Of a DNA stretch of 64,000 nucleotides, positions 58,112 through 64,000 are shown piece after piece (within the stretch, counting starts at the first letter, position 1; each line of letters begins with the position of its first letter). The position numbers were made by a program, and so were the translations under genes. Source of the stretch: Sphingomonas telluris (lineage in GTDB: Bacteria; Pseudomonadota; Alphaproteobacteria; Sphingomonadales; Sphingomonadaceae); contig NZ_JAKZHW010000001.1 of NCBI RefSeq assembly GCF_022568775.1, positions 496,001 to 560,000 on the forward strand, read 5' to 3'. A model generated the notes under the pieces. That model was not told where the DNA came from and made no database searches. It was given only the letters and a program-made list of their open reading frames with translations.

Positions 58112-60802
58112 ATGGATGTTTTGTCGGACATTCTAGGGTCGCTGCGCCTCAGCGGAGGCGTGGTGGTCGATGGGGAGTTCAGCGGGGATTTCTGCGTCGC
58201 CGCAGAATTCACGCCCGGGCACTTCACGCCGTTCTTCCCGGTTCCCGACAAGCTCGTCAGCTATCACTATGTCCGCTCGGGCAAGCTGATCGTCGAGCTG
58301 GACGGGATGGCCCCGGTGACCCTGGAAGCGGGTTCGATCGCGATCCTGCCGCGGAACGACCCGCACCGTCTGGCCAGCCGCTCCGGCATCCCGCCGGCCA
58401 ATCCCAACGACATCAGCCGGGTCACGGCTGAGGGCGTTCACCGGGTCACGACCGGAACCGACGGGGAGAAGGCGGAAGTCTGGTGCGGCTTCCTCGAAAC
58501 GGCGAACACCAGCGATCATCCGATCCTCGACGCGCTTCCTCCTCTGCTGACGCTGAAGGTCGTGGGTGGGGAGGCTGAGTGGCTCGACACGTCGATGCGC
58601 TTCCTGGCCGAGCAGAATCCGTCCTCCGAGGTCGTCGCAAAGCTGGCCGAGCTGTTCCTGACCCAGGCGGTCCGGGAATATGTCGAGCATCTTCCCGCGG
58701 GGGCCAGCGGTTGGCTGCGCGGGCTGACGGACCCGGCGGTGACCAAGGCCCTGTCGATCATCCATAGCCGCTACGCCGAGGACATCGACGTTGAGACTCT
58801 CGCGCGCGAGGCAGGGGTTTCGCGAACTGTCCTTGGCGAGAAGTTCACCGAGCTCATCGGCGAGCCGCCGATGCGGTACTGCGCCCAATGGCGCATGCGC
58901 GTTGCGGCGAACATGCTTCGCGACGGCAAGCAGAATGCCGCGAACGTGGCCTATGCGGTCGGCTTCAATTCGGAGGCGGCGTTCACGCGCGCGTTCAAGC
59001 GCGAGTATGGCGAGCCGCCCGCCACGTGGCGGCGGAGGATGGAGGAAGAGGCGAAGGAGCGCGCCGAACGTGCCGCCGGCGGACTTCCCGAGCAGATCGT
59101 TCGCTATTGCACGGCCAAGGATGGGACTCGGCTGGCCTTCTCTGCGGTCGGCGATGGGCCGCCGCTGGTGAAGGCGGCGAACTGGCTCAATCACCTTGAG
59201 CATGACTGGAAGAGCCCGGTGTGGCGGCACTGGCTTCACGAGCTGACGACCGGCCACACACTCATCCGTTACGACGAGCGGGCCAACGGCATGTCCGACT
59301 GGGACACGCCGGAGATCTCGTTCGAGGCCTTCGTCGACGATCTGGAATGCGTGATCGATTGCGCGGGGGTCGAGAAGTTCGACCTGCTCGGCATCAGCCA
59401 GGGCGCGTCGGTGGCCATCGCCTATGCTGTCCGCCATCCCGACCGAGTGCGGAAGCTGCTGATCTGCGGCGGCTATGCCGCGGGCTGGGCGACGCGCGGT
59501 GACGCGGAGGAGATTGCGCGGCGCGAGGCGCTGATCACGCTGACCGAAACGGGATGGGGGGCCGACCATCCGACCTACCGCCAGATCTTCACCAACCTCT
59601 ACATTCCCGACGGCAGCCGCGAGCAGGTCGACTGGTGGAACGAGATGCAGAAGGTGAGCTGCTCGCCCGCCAATGCCGTCAAGCTCCAGCGTGCGCTGTC
59701 GCTGATCGACGTCCGCGACCTGCTTCCAAAGGTCAGCGTGCCGACGCTCATCTTCCATTCGAAGGACGACCAGGTGGTGCCGTTCGCGGCTGGGGAAAAT
59801 CTGGCGAAGCACATTCCGGGCGCGACCTTCGTCCCGCTTGAGGGCGACAACCACATCATCCTGGAGAAGGAAGCCGCCTGGCAGCACTTCACGCGCGTGT
59901 CCCGCGAGTTTCTGAACTCCGGCGACTGGGAAGCATCGGCGCCGGCGATCGCGACCCGGACGCGCTCGGAAGATGAATTCGACACGTGCAACGGGCCGGA
60001 CGGCGCCCGCATCGCCTACGCGACGAACGGGTCAGGCTTCCCGATCGTCAAGGCGCCGAACTGGATGACTCACCTGAAGCACGACTGGACGAGCCCGGTA
60101 TACGGTCACTGGTACGAGTTCGCCGTTCAGCTCGGGAAGCTAATCCGAATGGACTTGCGCGGGTTCGGCCTTTCCGACTGGGACACGCCGAGCTTCACGT
60201 TCGACGACATGGTCGGGGACATGGAGGTCGTGCTCGACCACGCGCAGCTCGAGAGGTTCGACCTGGTTGCGGTTTCGCACGGTTGCGCGTTCGCGATGGC
60301 CTATGCGGCGCGGCATCCTGAACGGGTGCGCAAGCTCGTGCTGGTCAACAGCTTCGCCGCGGGCTGGCGCGTGCGCGCGGATCCTCAGGAGATCGCGTTT
60401 CGGGAGTCATTGCTGGAGATGAACCGCCAGCGGCCGTCCTTCCGGCGCAGCCTGCTCGGAGAGATGTTCATCACGCTCTACTTCCCGTCCGCGAGCGACG
60501 AGCTGATCGCCTGGCATAACGAGCATTTCCAGACGCTCGGGCCGGTGCCGAACATGGAGAAGATGATCCAGCTCGCCTCGATGATCGACGTCCGCGACGA
60601 GCTACCCAAGATCAAGGCGGAGACGCTGATCTTTCACGCCGACAAGGACGGCAACGCGCCGGTCCATGTCGGCCGGCAGGTCGCCGAGGCGATCGCGGGC
60701 GCGCGCTTCATCGAGCTCGACAGCGCGAACCACGTGCTGCTGGGCGACGAACCCGCCTGGCGCCAGTTCACGCGCCAGGCTAGGGCGTTTTTGCGGGGTT
60801 AA
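58112..60802 (+). CDS. AraC-type regulator fused to two alpha/beta-hydrolase domains
   Basis: 896 residues. Part 1 (about 1-175): cupin-type AraC ligand domain with an HxxR-like metal/ligand pocket (PVTLEAGSIAILPRNDPHR). Part 2 (about 205-305): two helix-turn-helix motifs, the first in DVETLAREAGVSRTVLGEKFTELIG and the second in NVAYAVGFNSEAAFTRAFKREYG. Part 3 (about 330-605): alpha/beta-hydrolase with nucleophile Ser429 in GISQGAS, Asp near 552 in KDDQVVPF and His near 581 in GDNHIIL. Part 4 (about 630-896): second hydrolase with Ser722 in AVSHGCA (Gly replaced by Ala), Asp in DKDGNAP and His near 874. Both catalytic triads look complete. It may bind a ligand, cleave it and switch transcription. 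Divergent from the diiron/OsmC unit. Confidence 0.9.
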   Translation: MDVLSDILGSLRLSGGVVVDGEFSGDFCVAAEFTPGHFTPFFPVPDKLVSYHYVRSGKLIVELDGMAPVTLEAGSIAILPRNDPHRLASRSGIPPANPNDISRVTAEGVHRVTTGTDGEKAEVWCGFLETANTSDHPILDALPPLLTLKVVGGEAEWLDTSMRFLAEQNPSSEVVAKLAELFLTQAVREYVEHLPAGASGWLRGLTDPAVTKALSIIHSRYAEDIDVETLAREAGVSRTVLGEKFTELIGEPPMRYCAQWRMRVAANMLRDGKQNAANVAYAVGFNSEAAFTRAFKREYGEPPATWRRRMEEEAKERAERAAGGLPEQIVRYCTAKDGTRLAFSAVGDGPPLVKAANWLNHLEHDWKSPVWRHWLHELTTGHTLIRYDERANGMSDWDTPEISFEAFVDDLECVIDCAGVEKFDLLGISQGASVAIAYAVRHPDRVRKLLICGGYAAGWATRGDAEEIARREALITLTETGWGADHPTYRQIFTNLYIPDGSREQVDWWNEMQKVSCSPANAVKLQRALSLIDVRDLLPKVSVPTLIFHSKDDQVVPFAAGENLAKHIPGATFVPLEGDNHIILEKEAAWQHFTRVSREFLNSGDWEASAPAIATRTRSEDEFDTCNGPDGARIAYATNGSGFPIVKAPNWMTHLKHDWTSPVYGHWYEFAVQLGKLIRMDLRGFGLSDWDTPSFTFDDMVGDMEVVLDHAQLERFDLVAVSHGCAFAMAYAARHPERVRKLVLVNSFAAGWRVRADPQEIAFRESLLEMNRQRPSFRRSLLGEMFITLYFPSASDELIAWHNEHFQTLGPVPNMEKMIQLASMIDVRDELPKIKAETLIFHADKDGNAPVHVGRQVAEAIAGARFIELDSANHVLLGDEPAWRQFTRQARAFLRG

Positions 60803-61470
60803 CGAACCCGGGGACCGCCGAACGGAAGTGGCGGGGGCGGACGCCGATCGCGGCGCGGAAGCTGCGCCTGGTAGGCGACGCCGCAATGCTGCACGCAGTA
60901 CGGGAAGCCCGGGTTCGACGGAGCGCCGCAGAAATGGAAGTCGGGCTCGCCCGGATGGCCCATCGGCCACTTGCAGATGCGGTCGTTGAGTTCGAGCAGG
61001 CTCGTCTTGTCGGCGACCTCGGGACTCGGCTTGGCCGGAACGAGGCGGCGCGGCGGAGCCGGCGGGATCGGCGCCTGCTGGTCGCCCGGACCCTGGCGGA
61101 CGAAACCGCCCGGACCGATCGAGCGATATTGCAGGTCGGGATTGGCGGGACGCTGCGGCGAACGCGTCGGAGCCGCTGCCGCGGGAGCGGGCGCGGCCTG
61201 CTCGGGGGCAGGAGCGGGCGCTGCGGCGCGCGGGGCCGGGCGCTCGACCTTCTCGGCCTTGGGCGCGGGAGCGGCGGCGGCCGGAACCGGCTTTTCCTTT
61301 TCCTCACCCGGCTTCACCGGCGAGGGACGCGCTTCGAGACCGAGGCGGTGCGCCTTGCCGATCACTGCGTTACGGCTCACGCCACCAAGTTCATCGGCAA
61401 TCTGGCTGGCCGTCGATCCTTCAGTCCACATCGCCTTCAGGCGTTCGATCCGCTCTTCCGTCCAGGACAT
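60799..61470 (-). CDS. gcrA: Cell cycle regulator GcrA
   Basis: 223 residues. MSWTEERIERLKAMWTEGSTASQIADELGGVSRNAVIGKAHRLGL is the DNA-binding region with its GcrA-type helix-turn-helix, then an Ala/Pro-rich linker, and a C-terminal domain with Cys/His-containing CKWPMGHPGEPDFHFCGAPSNPGFPYCVQHC. GcrA acts with sigma-70 at methylated GANTC sites in alphaproteobacteria. The gene converges on the AraC fusion with a 4-base overlap. Confidence 0.95.
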   Translation of the reverse strand: MSWTEERIERLKAMWTEGSTASQIADELGGVSRNAVIGKAHRLGLEARPSPVKPGEEKEKPVPAAAAPAPKAEKVERPAPRAAAPAPAPEQAAPAPAAAAPTRSPQRPANPDLQYRSIGPGGFVRQGPGDQQAPIPPAPPRRLVPAKPSPEVADKTSLLELNDRICKWPMGHPGEPDFHFCGAPSNPGFPYCVQHCGVAYQAQLPRRDRRPPPPLPFGGPRVR

Positions 61471-61507
61471 CTAACTTGCTTCTCCAATATCGCTCGTCTT
61501 GCGGGGG

Positions 61508-62371
61508 ATGACGCCAACCGATAGGCGCACCCGCGTGAACAGTTCGAGCGAGCAATCTCCAATCTGGGTTCAAACACCGCCAGGAGAGCCGGTATTGCAC
61601 GGCGTCAACTGGGGCGGGCTCAAGACCCTTTATATCAAGGAGGTGCGCCGGTTCTTCAAGGTGCAGATGCAGACGGTGTGGGCTCCGGCCATTACCACCC
61701 TTCTGTACCTCGCCATTTTCACCGTCGCACTGGGTCGTGGCGGCAAGACGGTGATGGGGATTCACTTCGCCGATTTCATCGCGCCGGGCCTGATTGTCAT
61801 GGCGATGATCCAGAACGCCTTCGCCAATTCGAGCTTCTCGCTGCTGGTCGGCAAGATGCAGGGCAATATCGTCGACTATCTGATGCCGCCGCTTTCGACG
61901 GGCGAGCTGATCGCGGGTTTGGTGGGGGCCGCGGTGACTCGTGCTTTCCTCGTCGGCTTCGCAGTCTGGCTTGCGATGTTCCTGTGGCCGGGCGTGTCGG
62001 TCGCAGTCCGGCATCCTCAGTGGGCGCTATGGTTCGGCCTGATGGGCGCGCTGATGCTGAGCTTCATGGGGCTGCTGACCTCGCTGTGGGCCGACAAGTT
62101 CGACCATGCCGCGGCGGTCACGAACTTCGTGGTGACGCCTTTGTCGCTGCTGTCGGGCACCTTCTATTCGGTGCACCAGCTGGCGCCCGCCTTTCAGAAG
62201 GTGAGCCACGCCAACCCCTTCTTCTACGTGATCAGCGGGTTCCGGTACGGCTTCCTGGGCGTGAGCGATTCGCCTGTGCTCATCGGCGCGCTCGTCCTTT
62301 TCTTGCTGAACATCGTCCTATGGGCGACCTGCTACACGCTGCTAAAACGTGGCTGGAAGATCAAGCAGTAG
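61508..62371 (+). CDS. ABC-2 type transporter permease
   Basis: About 287 residues with six hydrophobic segments after a cytoplasmic lead (KTLYIKEVRRFFKVQMQTVWAPAITTLLYLAIF). The ABC-2 region LMPPLSTGELIAGLVGAAVTRAFLVGFAVWLAMF and the end ANPFFYVISGFRYGFLGVSD match the DrrB/NodJ-like export group. The ATPase partner is not next to it. Start uncertain: ATG 61508 is chosen; GTG 61535 would also fit. Divergent from gcrA. Confidence 0.85.
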   Translation: MTPTDRRTRVNSSSEQSPIWVQTPPGEPVLHGVNWGGLKTLYIKEVRRFFKVQMQTVWAPAITTLLYLAIFTVALGRGGKTVMGIHFADFIAPGLIVMAMIQNAFANSSFSLLVGKMQGNIVDYLMPPLSTGELIAGLVGAAVTRAFLVGFAVWLAMFLWPGVSVAVRHPQWALWFGLMGALMLSFMGLLTSLWADKFDHAAAVTNFVVTPLSLLSGTFYSVHQLAPAFQKVSHANPFFYVISGFRYGFLGVSDSPVLIGALVLFLLNIVLWATCYTLLKRGWKIKQ

Positions 62372-62490
62372 CCTTTTCAGCCACTTAGCCCGTTAAGCTA
62401 ATTGAACGCCGGATAACGAGCGCGTTCAGGGTCCAAATATCCGCTGTCCTCCACAAGATGCGCATCAACCCGCTCGAAGGAGAGCAAGTG

Positions 62491-62958
62491 ATGCGTAAGG
62501 TTCTGATTTCCGCCGCCGCCGCAGTTTCGGTCCTGGCGTTTGCGGCTCCCGCCGCCGCCCAGTGGGCGCCTGCGCCGCAGTATGGCTACGGCTACAACAA
62601 CAACTACGGCGGCGTCCGCAGCCTGCAGGTTCGCGTGAACCAGCTGCAGCGCCAGATCGATCGGCTCGCACAGCGCCGAGCGATCAGCCGGGACGAGTAC
62701 AACGGTCTCCAGCATGACGCGCGTAACGTCGAGCGCCGTCTCGCCGATCGCAGCCGCAACGGCCTCAACCGGCGCGAGTACGCCGAGATCCAGGGACGCA
62801 TCGCGCGCCTGGAGCAGCGCATCTCGCACGAGGTGAACGACGGCCGCCGCTACGGCTATAACAACTACAACGGCTACAACAATAGCGGTTGGGTCGACCG
62901 GGACCGCGACGGCCGCAACGACCGTTACGAAGACGATCAGGGCTACCGCCACGACTAA
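62491..62958 (+). CDS. Exported protein with coiled coil and Asn/Tyr/Gly-rich tails
   Basis: 155 residues, start ATG 62491 with AAGGAG ten bases ahead. Signal peptide MRKVLISAAAAVSVLAFAAPAAA, then a QYGYGYNNNYGG segment, a helical Arg/Leu-rich centre (LQVRVNQLQRQIDRLAQRRAISRDEYNGLQHDARNVERRL and RLEQRISHEV) likely to be a coiled coil, and an Asn/Tyr/Gly-rich C-terminus with charged DRDRDGRNDRYEDD. Likely periplasmic; no known family recognised. Confidence 0.75.
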   Translation: MRKVLISAAAAVSVLAFAAPAAAQWAPAPQYGYGYNNNYGGVRSLQVRVNQLQRQIDRLAQRRAISRDEYNGLQHDARNVERRLADRSRNGLNRREYAEIQGRIARLEQRISHEVNDGRRYGYNNYNGYNNSGWVDRDRDGRNDRYEDDQGYRHD

Positions 62959-62982
62959 GCGGAAACGCCAGGATCCATGAGA

Positions 62983-63018
62983 GGCGCGCCGGGGAAACTC
63001 GGCGCGCCTTTTCCTTTT
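62983..63018 (+). terminator. Intrinsic terminator after the coiled-coil gene
   Basis: GGCGCGCCG and CGGCGCGCC form a perfect 9-bp stem around GGGAAACT, followed by TTTTCCTTTT. It lies 25 bases after the stop and 70 bases before argD. Confidence 0.88.
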
Positions 63019-63088
63019 CGGGCGCTCTGGCTATAGGTGCCGCGGCTGCAACAGCCGTTCCAAACCACCACAGAAGGACTCGCCCGAG

Positions 63089-64000
63089 ATGGCAATCACT
63101 CCGCTCATGCCCGTTTATCCGCGTTGCGAAGTGCGGCCGGTTCGAGGCGAGGGTGTCTATCTCTATGGTGAGAACGGTGAGAAGTACCTCGACTTTGCGT
63201 CGGGCATCGCGGTGAACCTGCTTGGCCACGGCCACGCGCACCTGACCCAGGCGATCCAGAAGCAGGCCGCGACGCTGATGCACGTGTCGAACCTGTACGG
63301 CAGCCCGCAGGGTGAGGCCTTCGCTCAGCGCCTGGTCGACCTGACCTTCGCCGACACGGTCTTCTTCACCAATTCGGGCGCCGAAGCGGTCGAATGTTCG
63401 ATCAAAACGGCCCGCCGCTATCACCATGCGAAGGGCAATCCGCACAAGCACGACCTGATCACCTTTTCGAACGCCTTCCATGGGCGGACGATGGCGACCA
63501 TCAGCGCGACCAATCAGGAAAAGCTGCGCGACGGCTTCGCGCCGCTCCTGCCGGGCTTCAAGGTCGTCGAGTTCGACAACCTCGACGCGGCGCTCGCCGC
63601 GGTCGACGAGAATACGGCCGGCTTCCTTCTCGAGCCGGTGCAGGGCGAAGGCGGCATCCGTCCGGCAAGCCACGAGTTCATCGCCGGCCTCCGCGCGGTC
63701 TGCGACGAGAATGACCTGATGCTGGTGTTCGACGAAGTGCAGTGCGGCGTCGCACGCACCGGCACGCTCTATGCCTATGAACAGTACGGCGTCGCGCCGG
63801 ATATCATGGCGTCGGCCAAGGGCATCGGCGGCGGTTTCCCGCTGGGCGCCTGCCTCGCCACGGAGAAGGCGGCGAGCGGCATGGTCATCGGGACGCACGG
63901 TTCGACCTACGGCGGCAACCCGCTTGCGATGGCGGCCGGTCAGGCGGTGTTCGACGTGGTCGCGAACGACGAGTTCCTCGCCAACGTCCGCCTGATGGGC
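63089..64000 (+). CDS. argD: Acetylornithine/succinyldiaminopimelate aminotransferase (5' part)
   Basis: 304 residues are present; the gene runs off the right edge. [49 protein letters not shown] is the standard N-terminus; [20 protein letters not shown] and [16 protein letters not shown] follow. The PLP lysine is in [15 protein letters not shown] and the Asp contacting PLP in [14 protein letters not shown]. It works in arginine (and lysine) synthesis. AGAAGGA lies ten bases ahead. argF often follows but is outside the window. Confidence 0.94.
   Translation, partial: MAITPLMPVYPRCEVRPVRGEGVYLYGENGEKYLDFASGIAVNLLGHGHAHLTQAIQKQAATLMHVSNLYGSPQGEAFAQRLVDLTFADTVFFTNSGAEAVECSIKTARRYHHAKGNPHKHDLITFSNAFHGRTMATISATNQEKLRDGFAPLLPGFKVVEFDNLDAALAAVDENTAGFLLEPVQGEGGIRPASHEFIAGLRAVCDENDLMLVFDEVQCGVARTGTLYAYEQYGVAPDIMASAKGIGGGFPLGACLATEKAASGMVIGTHGSTYGGNPLAMAAGQAVFDVVANDEFLANVRLMG

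Overview
The window looks like a chromosomal segment of a GC-rich alphaproteobacterium, most likely a sphingomonad (Sphingomonas/Sphingomicrobium type). The pointers are two PEPxxWA-CTERM sorting proteins, a GcrA cell-cycle regulator, the hemW-rdgB-rph / hrcA-grpE stress block, DUF484-xerC, TonB receptor biology and candidate EcfG-type (GGAAC-N16/17-CGTT-like) promoters. I see no rRNA, tRNA, CRISPR array, insertion sequence, prophage or plasmid gene. Coding density is high and no gene-free stretch exceeds 300 bases. All statements rest on reading the sequence; no database search was made.

Layout. 1-3.1 kb: start of a secreted protein (cut by the window edge), a phytoene-dehydrogenase-like FAD enzyme and a CaiB/BaiF CoA-transferase. 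3.1-7.0 kb (minus): three exported proteins (one ClpP-like) downstream of a PDZ-7TM-GAF-like membrane protein. 7.0-9.0 kb: XpaC/TelA pair. 9.2-11.3 kb: three TadE/TadG pilus-type proteins. 11.3-20.3 kb: housekeeping (enoyl-CoA hydratase, transaldolase, DUF484-XerC, DedA, GshB, YraN-RsmI, HemW, RdgB, RNase PH). 20.4-23.0 kb: hrcA-grpE and DAHP synthase. 23.1-27.7 kb: a Tat-exported FAD amine oxidase coupled to a TonB receptor with a proline-rich tail, then an HExxH protein. 27.8-30.3 kb: acpP-fabF-mltG. 30.3-35.6 kb (minus): SH3-only protein, MarR, leucyl aminopeptidase, class C serine hydrolase, TPR-sulfotransferase. 35.7-45.9 kb: two PEP-CTERM proteins, an SSS symporter, a CHRD protein, RimO, two nucleotide-sugar dehydrogenases, a HAD phosphatase and an MHS-type transporter. 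46.0-50.3 kb: a PAS-GGDEF-EAL-PilZ enzyme, two very small genes and a sulfatase.

50.3-53.0 kb is the most unusual stretch: about nine tiny minus-strand genes, several with His/Arg-rich helical patterns, and three copies of one ~60-nt leader whose conserved GUGCUCC pairs with the Shine-Dalgarno sequence, with wobble or compensatory changes between copies. One of these genes seems frameshifted. 53.1-55.8 kb holds parE and an hsp20 gene with a sigma-32-like promoter and an RNA-thermometer-like leader.

55.8-60.8 kb holds the second candidate system: a divergent locus with a cupin/AraC regulator fused to two tandem alpha/beta-hydrolases on one side, and on the other a 34-aa hydrophobic peptide, an AurF-like diiron protein, an OsmC-family protein lacking its second cysteine, and a small conserved-looking protein. 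A 14-bp perfect palindrome sits just before the regulator start. The window ends with gcrA, an ABC-2 permease, a coiled-coil exported protein and the 5' part of argD.
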